Shown here: one piece after another, positions 51,053-61,425 of the stretch
Position numbering within the stretch: position 1 is the first letter of the stretch
Layout of the letters: every line of letters starts with the position of its first letter
Assembly (NCBI RefSeq): GCF_026151205.1
Contig: NC_087081.1
Span: 11,533,113 to 11,597,112 of the forward strand
DNA from: Bolinopsis microptera
Taxonomy: Eukaryota > Ctenophora > Tentaculata > Lobata > Bolinopsidae
Reading direction: 5' to 3'
DNA length: 64,000 nt
Notes under the pieces: model-generated
Databases searched by the model: none
Told to the model about the DNA's origin: nothing
The model's input: only the letters and a program-made list of their open reading frames with translations
Made by a program: the position numbers and the translations under genes

Positions 51053-54000
51053 GCATATTGTATACTAATGCTAGTGGATTCTTTAACAAAATAGATGAAG
51101 TAAAATGTTTATTGATGCTAAACAAGAACATTGATATTATATGTGTCACAGAGACACATTTTGATAATGATATTTTAGATGCTGAAGTTCAAATTGACGG
51201 TTACACAATTTTTAGAAAAGACCGTGACTTTAAAATTGAATCTTCTAAAAAGGATATTAGTTCTGGAGGAGGGTCCATCATTTATGTTAAGAATTATATT
51301 AATTCATCATTAGTAAAAGAAAGTTGTAATGCACTTGATTCTTTAGCTGTGTTAATAGATACTGCAAGTGGTAAACTTTGTATTGGATGTATTTATAGAT
51401 CACCATCTTTAAATTCTGACCAAAATTTAAAATTAATTTCTTTTCTTAAAAATATTTGTAATGTTAATAATGATTTTGAAACACTCCTGGTAGGAGACTT
51501 TAATTTACCAGATGTCTCTTGGGAGACTGGTTGTGTAAATGGAGGTTTGGTCAGCACTAATAAGTCATTCTTGAATCAAGAAATCTATATTGATATGTTT
51601 AACGAAGCAGGGTTGTCCTGGTATTTTACTACTGAAATAACTAGGCGGCGGGTTGTAAAGGATAGACTCCAAGAGAGTCTGCTGGATCAAGTACTTTCCA
51701 CCAATGATGCACTTATTAATAAATGCACAGTGCTGTCCCCGATTGGCAAAAGTGATCATGTCAGTGTGGTAGTCGATCTAAGTGTTTTCTGTAGATTCAA
51801 TTAAATGTAAAGAGAAGATTCTGAAACCATCATGGGGTAAAATAACTAATGATGATATTTTAAAGTTTAGTATTGAAAATATTAACTGGGATTTTAGTTG
51901 CTCTAATGATGTTCAGCTTATGTGGGATGAGTTACATGGCAAACTTACGACTGTTGCTGGGATAGTACCGACTAATTCGGTCTATAAAAACAACAGACCT
52001 GTGAAGCTGCCATGGGACACATCCTCATTGAAGCGCATGAGAAAGAACAAAGATAAAGCATGGACTGCATTTGATATTGAACCTTCTAGTGTTAATCTTA
52101 GTCATGCAAGTAGTAAACAGCTCATCTATGAGAATGAGGAAGTGAAAGCAAAGATAAGATATGAGAAGAAGATAACTTCTAATTTAAAGATCAATTGTAA
52201 ATCATTTTATTCTTATTTGAGAAATAAGAGAAAGGTTAAAGCTTCGGTACCAAGTTTAGATAAGGAAGACGGTACAAGGACAACTAGTGCAGGGGAGTCT
52301 GCAGAGGTACTTGCAAGTGCCTTTAGTTCTGTGTTTGTTAATGAGCCACTCGGCCCATTACCTAGAAGTTATAGTAAGAATACTAATAGTATATCTGATA
52401 TTGTTATTACCTTTGATAATGTTAAAAAGGAACTATTAAAGCTTAATATTTTTAAAAGCACTGGCCCAGATGGGCATCATCCAAAGCTGCTTAAGTCCCT
52501 AGCTGGAGATGCTAGTTTTGTAACAGCTCTTACTAAATTATTTAGTGCCTGTAGTGATACTGGAAATCTTCCGGAGGTATGGAAGTCGGCATCTGTAGTT
52601 GCACTTTTTAAAAAGGGCTCTAAGTCTGACCCTCTTAACTATAGACCAGTTTCTCTTACTTGTATTCTTTGTAAAGTTTATGAACAGTTTGTTAGATCCC
52701 ATGTGTTAGAATTTTTAGAAGACCGTATTTCAAAGGACCAACATGGGTTTGTTAAAGGAAAATCTTGTTTGTCAAATCTTTTGGAGACTTTCGACACTAT
52801 ACTTAATTTAATAGATGAAGGTGCTCCTGTGGACTTATTTTATTTTGATTTTAGTAAAGCTTTCGATTCTGTTCCCCATTATCGCTTGATTAACAAGCTA
52901 GAGAGTCTAGGGATAACTGGTAAAGTTCTAGATGTAATTACAGATTTTATCTCAAATAGAACTATGAGAGTGTGTGTAGAAGGTGAAACTTCAGAGTGGA
53001 AGATTGTATGGTCAGGAGTTCCCCAGGGATCAGTCCTTGGACCATTACTATTTGTGTTATTTATTAATGATTTACCAGATAACATTAAAAGTAAAGTTAA
53101 AATATTTGCTGATGATCTTAAGCTTATAGCTAATGCCTCCGAGCATGAAACTATAGCTAATGATCTGAACGAACTAGAGATGTGGGAGAGTAAATGGCTT
53201 TTAAAGTTTAATCCTACTAAGTGTTCAGTAATGCATTTAGATGTTAACGATAACCCAAGATCAAGTTATTCTCTTAATGGAGTTACATTGGCAGAATCTG
53301 TACAGGAAAAAGACTTGGGAGTTATAACCCATAACTCTCTGCTTTGGAATGAACAGATTAAGGCTTCAATATCTAAAGCCAACAGAATGATATGTTGGAT
53401 TGTTAGAAATCTGATTATCAGGGAAAAATCTGTGATGATATCCATTTACAAAGCTTTAATAAGACCCCATTTAGAGTATTGTGTTCAATTGTGGAGTCCA
53501 GTTGCGGCTCATGGAAGTTGGGGGATCATCTTGGAGCTGGAGAGCGTCCAGAGGCGGTTTACCCGTCTGATTGACGAGGTGGGTACTCTTCCATACAGTC
53601 GTCGACTGGAAATCCTCAATTTGACAACGCTGGCAGAGCGGCGAATACGTGGGGACCTCATTGAATCTTTTAAAATGATAAGTGGTTTGGCCAACTACGG
53701 AGATGGTTTGTTCAGTATGAGCAGATCTGGTCTTAATGTGGTATCAAACAGTAGATGCAGTAAAAGTAGCAGTAAAATGAAGAAAGTCCAAAGTTCTTTT
53801 CTTCCGGAGAGGGTGAGACCATATTGGAACAAACTCCCCTCGGATGTCAAGAATTGTGGGACTGTGTTAAGTTTTAAAATAAGATTAGAGGCTTTCAAAA
53901 AAGAGACTATTTTAAACGGATCCGTAAATGATATTCATTTTTGGTATGTTTCGGACGAAGTATTAGGAAAGATTGAGGGATTAAATTATGCTACTAATAA

Positions 54001-54091
54001 AGAGAAGCACAATGAATATCTTGTGTGTCATCCTCATGTTGCTAAGAAACGCTTTATTAACTTATATAGTAGTGGAAAGTATGTAAATTAG
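51052..54091 (+). CDS. CR1-like LINE ORF2: APE endonuclease and RT, one frameshift
   Basis: The endonuclease frame is open across the ORF1 stop and ends at 51804. It has ILYTNASGFFNKIDE, CVTETHFD, VGDFNLPDVSW and a complete SDHVSVVVD motif. The RT frame opens at 51782 (one base out of step) and runs to TAA at 54089-54091. It has SKAFDSVPH, SGVPQGSVLGPLLFVLFIND, FADDLKLIA, DLGVITHNSLLWN and a C-terminal domain with YCVQLWSP and RVRPYWNKLPSDVK, typical of CR1/Rex elements. One single-base indel near 51780-51800 separates the two; otherwise no stops. So this copy is nearly intact but cannot make a full ORF2 protein without frameshifting. Confidence 0.85.
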
Positions 54092-54215
54092 ATTCATTTT
54101 ATCTTGGTTGTTTAGGCCAATAGATTTAAGATATTTTTAAAACTTTAGTAGATATATTTTTGATGATGTGTGATGATGTTTGTGTCATTATATTTTGATT
54201 TGATTTTGATTTGTT

Positions 54216-54855
54216 GCATGACTAAAGTTTGGCAGAATACACAATAGTTTTCTTGTTCCTCACTCAATCATCTCAGCAACCATTCCAACTCATACCTAAA
54301 CGGTGAGTTTCACAGCTGAGATCATATACATTGTCATTCATCTAAACTCAGAAAAGCTCTTTTGTCAGCACTGCTGGCAATCCCTATCACACTTTTCTGG
54401 TGCCCATATCCTTTCAGGTGTTGGGAAATCGATCTCTAAACGGAGCGCAAAGCAAAGGCTGCAAAGACAATCAGACTACGTCCAAAGAGAACAAAATAGC
54501 TACTCCCTACTACTTGGTACTGTAAACTGTTAATCAATTTGGAAACATTTGGAATTCAGTTTAACAACGCGACGGACAGTGTATAAACATTGATATTCTT
54601 GGACATTAACAAGGACAATCACTTGACAAAACTAGTTATAATAAAGTTTAGCCAAGTGTTGCCTGTTTCAAGAGCTCGTTTTTAAAGCTCTTTCTGGAAA
54701 GTTAAGCCAGGTCAATAAAGCTTAACACCCCATTACTCTGACTAGACATTTATCAAGTCAGATATCATAGAATTGTGACAGTTAAAGCTAGTTTTACAAA
54801 AGCTCTGGGCTGTAACAATTCTACTTGGTTTGGTTTCTAGTGACGGCACACAAAG
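54216..54855. other. Leader region of the downstream LINE
   Basis: No confident gene. A 76-codon frame at 54303-54533 has no recognisable domain. The stretch from about 54540 to the ATG at 54856 probably contains the 5' UTR of the LINE whose first ORF starts there. Confidence 0.4.
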
Positions 54856-55411
54856 ATGTCTATTAAACTGAAACCTAACAAACCAAAGGTTGTGTCAATT
54901 GCAACAGTTGACACTGCAAAAAACAACCAACTCGAAAGTTTGTATTGTAGCCTATTAGAGACTTCTGATTCAATTGTTGTGTCAGCCTCAAATAGAAAGA
55001 TGCTCACAAACTGTATAAAAACAAGTCACATATACACCCAGCTCCAACTATTGAGTCCAAGTTCAGAAGTTCTTTTTTGCTTTGACGGGCAGTCGCACTT
55101 TCTCTGCTCCTTTGTTGAACTTTCGGATACTGCTCACCAAATTGCCCTGCCTAAAGATATTGTTCTTGCATACTCTGGCAAAACATTAAGCTTCGAAGAC
55201 AAAAAGAAAGTGCTATACCAGATGCACATAGGAGAAAAACTACACGATGTAGCAGATGTCCCATGGTGGGCCTTAACACTCCCACAGATGATTGCAGTTG
55301 CCCAAGAACGACTTGAAAACATTGTTGATGCAAAAGTAAGAGCACTTTCTTACCCCTACACCTGGCTGGCAACTAAACTGAAGTCGGGTATAGAGTTCAA
55401 ACAGCAGTTTG

Positions 55412-55544
55412 TGTTAATCTTATATACCATTTGCAGGATGGCAGAAACTCCAGGAGGCTTTGTCTGACTTGATTTGTATTCCTTGTTTGAAGTTCATGTT
55501 TCTATCATCCACTAGTGTTACTGTCTCACTTTATTGAATTAAAA
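55412..55544 (+). repeat. Left LTR of the Copia element
   Basis: 133 bp, preceded by GTTTG. It is followed by gtgatagcagg, where the primer-binding site would be expected; Copia elements often use an internal part of a tRNA as primer, and I cannot name it. Confidence 0.93.
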
Positions 55545-55557
55545 GTGATAGCAGGAA

Positions 55558-58002
55558 ATGTCGGAAAATCAAGTGAACAGTAGTGGACCACCTATCCCTA
55601 AGTTAGGAGATTCTTATCTTTTGTTCAAGAAAGAAGTGAAATTGTGGTCGGCAACCACATTGATCGAAGAAAAGCGTCAAGCAGGATGTATTGTTTTTAT
55701 GTTACCTCAGAAGGCTAAGTCTGAGGCAGTGGAAGTTCCACTTGAAGTATTACAAAATGGCAGAACAGACACAGTAGAAGGTGCTGAAGTAAAGACATCG
55801 GGATTAGACTGCCTCCTGGAGGTCCTTGATGGAATTTATCTTGAAGATTTGGCTAAGGAAAAGTTCAAGACTTATGACATGTTCAGAAAGTTAAGTCGGG
55901 AAGGAAGCCAAGATGTCAAGGAGTTTATTTCGTCATTCGAAAAAGTTGTAAAACGAATGGAAGAGCATGATATTAAGCTTCCACAACCTGTTCTAGCGTA
56001 TGAATTACTTAGAAGTTGTAATGTTAGTGATTACAAGTATTCTGTTGCCATTACTATGTGTGGCGACTTAACATACAATAACATGAAAGAAACGATAAAG
56101 AAGATCACAACTATGAAAGATCCAGAAAGTTCACACCAGAGAATGATTGGTGTAGTTAAAGAAGACTCTACATTTTATACTGGTAACTCCTGTATTGAAA
56201 ATCAGTTTAATATGTATGATGAATACGAAAATGAAAATGAAGTACTGAATGCTCAGGAAATGGAGCAGCATGCATATTACAGCCAAGGAAGAAGTGGCTA
56301 TTCGGGAAGAGGATACCGGGGATATGGCTTTAGAAGAGGAAATGGTAGAGGAGCCAGAGGATACCGACAACAGAATCAACAGCAGGAAAGTCAACATCAG
56401 GTAGCTGCGGGTGTCAGAAGTGACAGAAAAATGAACCCAACAGACAAATATGGGCGGCATTTTACTTGTAATGTTTGCAAGTCGATTTACCACTTTTCTA
56501 GAGATTGTCCAGAACGCCGCAGAATAAACAAAAGTGGAAATCAGGTAACGAGTGAGAATGTAAATCTCTTTATGAATGCTCCTGCCCAAGAAGAGAACTC
56601 AAATGTTATGGACCAATTTACCAGTGACAACTTTGGGTTAGCAGTTCTTGACAGTGGATGCAACAAAACGGTTTGTGGAAAGGAATGGTTGAAAGTCTAT
56701 CTTCAGTCGCTGTCTCCAGAAGATCTCATTAAGGTGTGCTATGAAGAGAAACATGTATCGTTTAAATTTGGAGATAATGCACCATCAAAGTCAAGGACAT
56801 GCTGCACATTCCCAGCCGTTGTATGTGACAAACAGGTGAACATTGTGGCACAAGTTGTTGATGATCAGATTCCATTACTGATTAGCAAACAGTCAATGAA
56901 AGATGCTAGAATGGTATTGGACTTTGGAGATGACACAGTGAAGGCTTTTGGTGTAAAGCAGAAAATCATCTTCAATGAATCAGGACACTGTAGCATCCCT
57001 CTGAGCAAGAATACTATCCATCAACAAGTCTGCTTATGTAAATCAGGAGAGGAAATTGTAAACCTGACCATGGAAAGTACTGACAAAAGAAAGATAGCGA
57101 TTAAGCTACATAAGCAATTCGCCCATCCCCCACCTGAAAAGTTAAAGTCACTCTTAAGAACAGCAGGACAGCTTACCAAGGAAATTGCTCGAGAGATTGA
57201 CACAGTATCGTCTAACTGTGATGTGTGCAAGAGATACAAGCGACCGAATAATCGTCCAGTAGTCTGTATGCCTTTAGCCAAAGACTTCAATGATACCGTT
57301 GCCATGGATATTAAGGTGTACGACAAGAATAAAAACATTTACATCCAGCACATGATTGACCATAAAACCAGATTCTCTGCTGCAAAAGTTATCAGGTCAA
57401 AAGACAAGGAAACCATTGTGGAAAGTGTCTTTACACACTGGATCAACACTTTTGGACCACCGAAGAAGTTCATGAGTGACAATGGAGGGGAATATGTTAA
57501 CAAAAGTTTTGTTGACCTCTGTGAGAAATTCAACGTTCATATCATCACTACTGGTGCTGAAGCACCTTGGAGCAATGCCCTTGTAGAACGGCACCATGCA
57601 CTTTTGTCTAACAGTATGATAAAGATCATGGAAGATACTAAATGCTCAGTTGAAGTTGCTTTAGCATGGGCCTGTCATGCCAAGAACACTTTGGCAAATG
57701 TAAATGGTTTCTCGCCATATCAGTTAATCTTTGGCAAAAATCCATCTCTCACTTCTATTGATGATCCCTATGCTAGTCCAACGATTGTTGAAGATGAGAG
57801 TCCAAGTGAAACTGTTGCCAAGAACATCTCTGCCATCTACAGTGCTCGAAAAAGAATGATGGAAAGCGAAGCTAGTGAGATGATCAGACGAGCCATTAGA
57901 TCAAAACTAGAGAAGTGTACACTGATGAGATACAGTCGGGTGATATGGTGTACTACAAAAGAAATGATGATAAGCGATGGCGAGGACCAGGAACAGTTAT
58001 AG
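55558..58002 (+). CDS. Copia gag, protease and integrase
   Basis: 814 codons from ATG 55558 (MSENQVNSSGPPIPK). A UBN2-type gag covers the first ~220 residues, followed by a Gly/Arg-rich stretch (GRGYRGYGFRRGNGRG). A CCHC knuckle lies near 302 (CNVCKSIYHFSRDC), and a protease with LDSGC near 363. The integrase has an HHCC finger (H-x4-H near 521, CDVC near 557) and the DDE residues in AMDIKV, SDNGGEY and NALVERHH. The final ~25 codons after about 57915 are out of frame: the continuation is found in the overlapping frame at 57915. Confidence 0.88.
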   Translation: MSENQVNSSGPPIPKLGDSYLLFKKEVKLWSATTLIEEKRQAGCIVFMLPQKAKSEAVEVPLEVLQNGRTDTVEGAEVKTSGLDCLLEVLDGIYLEDLAKEKFKTYDMFRKLSREGSQDVKEFISSFEKVVKRMEEHDIKLPQPVLAYELLRSCNVSDYKYSVAITMCGDLTYNNMKETIKKITTMKDPESSHQRMIGVVKEDSTFYTGNSCIENQFNMYDEYENENEVLNAQEMEQHAYYSQGRSGYSGRGYRGYGFRRGNGRGARGYRQQNQQQESQHQVAAGVRSDRKMNPTDKYGRHFTCNVCKSIYHFSRDCPERRRINKSGNQVTSENVNLFMNAPAQEENSNVMDQFTSDNFGLAVLDSGCNKTVCGKEWLKVYLQSLSPEDLIKVCYEEKHVSFKFGDNAPSKSRTCCTFPAVVCDKQVNIVAQVVDDQIPLLISKQSMKDARMVLDFGDDTVKAFGVKQKIIFNESGHCSIPLSKNTIHQQVCLCKSGEEIVNLTMESTDKRKIAIKLHKQFAHPPPEKLKSLLRTAGQLTKEIAREIDTVSSNCDVCKRYKRPNNRPVVCMPLAKDFNDTVAMDIKVYDKNKNIYIQHMIDHKTRFSAAKVIRSKDKETIVESVFTHWINTFGPPKKFMSDNGGEYVNKSFVDLCEKFNVHIITTGAEAPWSNALVERHHALLSNSMIKIMEDTKCSVEVALAWACHAKNTLANVNGFSPYQLIFGKNPSLTSIDDPYASPTIVEDESPSETVAKNISAIYSARKRMMESEASEMIRRAIRSKLEKCTLMRYSRVIWCTTKEMMISDGEDQEQL

Positions 58003-59789
58003 GTGTGGACAAGAAAGTTGTAGTTGTAAGACATGGTGGGTATATTGTTCGATGCCATCGGATTCATGTTGTCAATGTAAATGAACTGTACTCAAAAGAT
58101 GTTTCCGAAGTAAGTGGGACCGATCCACCAGATGAGCCTAATCCCACTGTTGAAGAATTTTACAATGCAACTCAAATGCTGAAAAATGATGTTCTGTTGA
58201 ACGCTTTCGATAATGCTCCTGCTGAAGAGGATGATAATAATACTGTAAGCACAGATAATATACCACAAAGCAACGAAACTAATGTAGAGGAATCAATGTC
58301 TACAAAGGAGCAGAAGTTCTGCAAAGCTAAGTCAAAGTATGAGAAGAAGAAGGTCAGTATCGAAGTGTTAAACACTGACCCATATAAGTCACAGAAGACT
58401 GACGAAATCGAAAAATGGAAGCAAAACAATGTGTATGAAGAGGTTGAGGCTCACGAAGTAGATGATCAGTTTGTCCCCATTTCGACAAGGTGGGTCACAA
58501 ATGACAATGGTCATAAGAAAAAGGCCCGTTTGGTAGCTCGAGGTTTTTGAGAAATTCCTCTTGATAGTACCGAAAGAGTCAGTCCTACTTGTCGAAAAGA
58601 ATCTCTAAGACTTCTATTCACAGTAGCAGCATCAATGAAGTGGCCTATTCATTCTCTTGATATAACCTCAGCATTTCTACAAGGTAAACCAATTGAGCGA
58701 CTAGTTTATCTTACCCCTCCAAAGGAATGCTATAAACCAGGAATACTGTGGAAGCTGAACAAATGTGTTTATGGACTGTCAGATGCTGCAAAGATGTGGT
58801 ACAGAAATGTAAAAGACCACAGTGAACAAGCTGGTTTAAAGAAATGTTTATATGATGATGCTCTGTTCTTTTCAAGAGTTGACAAAGAAGATCTTGCAGG
58901 AATAATGACTGTACATGTAGATGACTTCATCTATGCAGGGACCAAAGGTTTTGAGTCTAATATTCACAAAGATGTGCTGCATGGATTTGAGATTAAGTCA
59001 CAGGAAGCATCGCGATTCACATATCTTGGACTTGAGGTGGAGCAAGATCCAATCTCATATGAAATCACTGTTGGACAGTCAGATTATATCAGTGCTTTAA
59101 AGACCATAGGACTATCAAGTAACAGAAGAAGCCAGAAAACACATGCTCTGACTCACGAAGAGTATGTACAGTACAGATCAGGTGTTGGACAACTTATCTG
59201 GTTATCTGTCCAAACCAGACCAGATATTTCGTTTGATGCTTGTCAGTTGAGCAATAATCTGAAAGATCCCAACGTCTCAGACATAATGCTTCACAACAAG
59301 ATAGTCAAAAAGCTTAAAACTGATGAAGATGCCCCACTGACCTTCAGAGAACTGCCTAACATAAAGAATGGAGTAAGACTACTTACATACAGTGATGCAT
59401 CGTTTGGAAATCTTAGTAACAATGGTAGTCAGTGTGGGTATCTGATACTTATTTCGGATAAAGATGGTAGAGTCAAAAACCCTGTCTGTTGGAAATCTGT
59501 AAAGTTGGACAGAGTCTGTTACAGTACTTTAGCCGCTGAAAGCCTTGCACTCCTGAAAGCGGCTGATCACACCATTTTTATTCAGCAAACACTACAACAA
59601 ATACTGGGAGATTCTTTAAATGTGACCATAGACTGTTTTATTGACAATAAAGGACTTCTAGAGCTTGTACAGAAGACAAAGGACCCCATTGAAAAAAGAC
59701 TGATAGTTACCATGGCATCACTAAGGGAAATGGTTGAGAAGGGTGAAATAACTGTTAACTTTATGCCCTCAAGGGACGATGCCTGCTGA
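57915..59789 (+). pseudogene. Copia RT and RNase H, frameshifted and with an internal stop
   Basis: After a frameshift near 57915, the pol frame runs through the SH3-like tail of integrase (GDMVYYKRNDDKRWRGPG) into the RT start (STRWVTNDNGHKKKARLVAR), then hits a TGA at 58548-58550. It is open again to 59789 with SLDITSAFLQG, CVYGLSDAAKMWY and VHVDDFIYAG (the Copia RT active site). RNase H carries TYSDASFG and STLAAESLALL, ending near MPSRDDAC. The conserved end PADVLTKR lies in another frame just downstream (about 59778-59801), so a third lesion is present. The element cannot make a full polyprotein from this copy. Confidence 0.87.
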
Positions 59790-60075
59790 TGTTTTGACTA
59801 AGAGAGGGCCTAGTTCTCAAAGTCTGCGTATGTGTTTGAGAGGGACTAGTATTTTTAAAGAGTGAACATCGAATTTATTTTTTATTTATGGATTTATCGT
59901 TTATATTTTTAGCTTTTTCATACATTTTAATGTCATTTTTGTTTTGAGTCAGAATCTTTATTTTTTACTTTTGCAGATTAGTTTTTAAAATCAGTGCGTG
60001 TGAGTTTCATGGGATTTTTAAAGTGCAAACTAAGTTACTTGACTAGTTTTGCTATGATTATTAAAATGTTTACCT

Positions 60076-60113
<38 letters not shown>

Positions 60114-60637
60114 AAAGACCGAAGTCCCGGCAATAGCCTGGTTCCCCTGGGTTGTTGTAAAATGATAATATAAAAATCCGAAGTCCCGGTCAGTAACCTG
60201 AACTGTGTTTAGGATAACTGAGAAGAAAAAAAAAAGAAAAAAAAAAAGAAAAGGGGATATATATTAGTCAGTTGAGACACCTGTTTAACCTCCCTCTGAA
60301 GTCCTCCTTTATGAGGCAGCCTTTTAGCCTGCATAACTCTTTGTGGAGCTGGTATTGATTTGTTTGTTTTGGTTCATTACCACTGGCTTTTAAGTTAGTT
60401 GAGAGGATTGCACAATCTATCCTCATATCACACCCATCTCATTTAATCATCATTCACATATGGCCATTTATACACAGAAGAAAGAAGATTTATAAAGATC
60501 TACAGAAGAAGCATTTCTAAACAGCTGCCAACGCCTAACGAATAAGTTCTCCTGCTACATGTTCTGGTATCCGTGAAGATCGCCTAATAAAGCCGGATAC
60601 CGTGAAGAAACAGAAAGAAAAACTAAAAGAGGACTGA
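59790..60637 (+). other. Untranslated 3' interior of the Copia element with A-rich tracts
   Basis: 848 bp with no ORF. It includes an uninterrupted A run of about 30 (near 60080-60110), a second A/G tract near 60222-60255, and two copies of gaagtcccgg about 60 bp apart (near 60121 and 60180), each beside a run of A. This is a long non-coding tail for a Copia element. Confidence 0.7.
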
Positions 60638-60770
60638 TGTTAATCTTATATACCATTTGCAGGATGGCAGAAACTCCAGGAGGCTTTGTCTGACTTGATT
60701 TGTATTCCTTGTTTGAAGTTCATGTTTCTATCATCCACTAGTGTTACTGTCTCACTTTATTGAATTAAAA
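60638..60770 (+). repeat. Right LTR of the Copia element
   Basis: Identical in sequence to the left LTR. Preceded by the purine-rich aaactaaaagaggactga, a likely polypurine tract, and followed by GTTTG. Confidence 0.93.
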
Positions 60771-60821
60771 GTTTGGAGTTCCTAGTAACTTCGATTATGC
60801 ACTCTTTGCATTTTTTTTTGC

Positions 60822-61393
60822 ATGAAAACTCCCTTGGATTGTTCCTGGTCCTGTGTCAAGTCTGCTGAGAACAAAGAGTATGTCTCTCAAGTCAAGACTC
60901 TTTTCACAAAGATGCAATCACCACCTCATACCCTTTTAAAGCCACATCCAAAAATCTCCTTACATAACTCTGCAAATCAAAAATCAGGACCCAATATCAA
61001 GTGGGAAATCAGCAACTCATTACGACAAGTCTTACATCTGTAGCTGTGAGGACACCGAGCACATTTGAGATCGATCTTGAATCAGATTTTTCACTTGTTC
61101 CGTCCATATTAAAGAAAGACTTGCATGTCATCCAAGAGGACTCTGGAATTCTATGCTGCCATTGCCAGAAGGAATGCAAACAGGAGTTGCTCACATGCGG
61201 ATACTGTGAACTGAAAGTACACTACAAATGTTATGATTCACAAACAACAACATCAACAACAAAAAGATCTGGTGAAACTAGGAAAAAGCCAATGGCAGAC
61301 TCCACATATAAAAATATATGCAAAATTGAGAATTTGCATTGGCTTTGCAATTCATGTGACTCTCCAAGCCTACTAAACCACATCTGGATCTAG
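60822..61393 (+). CDS. LINE ORF pieces with a PHD finger, in two frames
   Basis: Frame 1: 60822-61043 (73 codons, MKTPLDCSWSCVKS), whose ATG overlaps the preceding stop. Frame 2: 61001-61393, with a PHD-like Cys4-His-Cys3 finger (LCCHCQKECKQELLTCGYC, VHYKC, WLCNSC). The two overlap by 43 bases and look like one coding region broken by a single-base shift. The second frame then passes into that of 61426-63081 in the same way. This is the third PHD-type finger in a LINE of this window. Confidence 0.6.
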
Positions 61394-61425
61394 CCTCCGT
61401 AAAAGTTAAAGCTAAAATCGCAGAG

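Larger units (their letters stand above)
50051..54215 (+). mobile_element. Near full-length CR1-like LINE
   Basis: It begins with the 41-bp leader shared with the RLE LINE (50051-50091), followed by ORF1 (50099-51052), the ORF2 endonuclease and ORF2 reverse transcriptase, and a short 3' end with tgatgatgtgtgatgatg and ttttgatttgattttgattt repeats at about 54160-54215. It is complete in layout but ORF2 carries one frameshift. Confidence 0.85.
55412..60770 (+). mobile_element. Copia LTR retrotransposon with identical LTRs but broken pol
   Basis: LTRs at 55412-55544 and 60638-60770 (133 bp each) are identical by eye and start TGTTAATC. The target duplication GTTTG is perfect (55407-55411 and 60771-60775). 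The interior encodes gag, protease, integrase, RT and RNase H in Copia order, broken by two frameshifts and one stop. A long untranslated 3' part with A-rich tracts precedes the right LTR. The LTR end (GAATTAAAA) lacks the usual CA. Confidence 0.93.
54856..60825 (+). pseudogene. First ORF of a LINE-like unit, interrupted by Copia
   Basis: Starts ATG 54856 (MSIKLKPNKPKVVSIATVDT); 185 codons are read before the Copia insertion at 55412. After the Copia element and its duplicated target, the same frame resumes at 60776 and ends 16 codons later at TGA 60823-60825, in a T9 run (FAFFFA). No domain is recognised. The stop overlaps the ATG of the next frame (ATGA at 60822-60825), as in tightly coupled LINE ORFs, so I take it as the N-terminal ORF of the LINE that continues to the window end. 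The alternative is a host gene. Confidence 0.6.
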
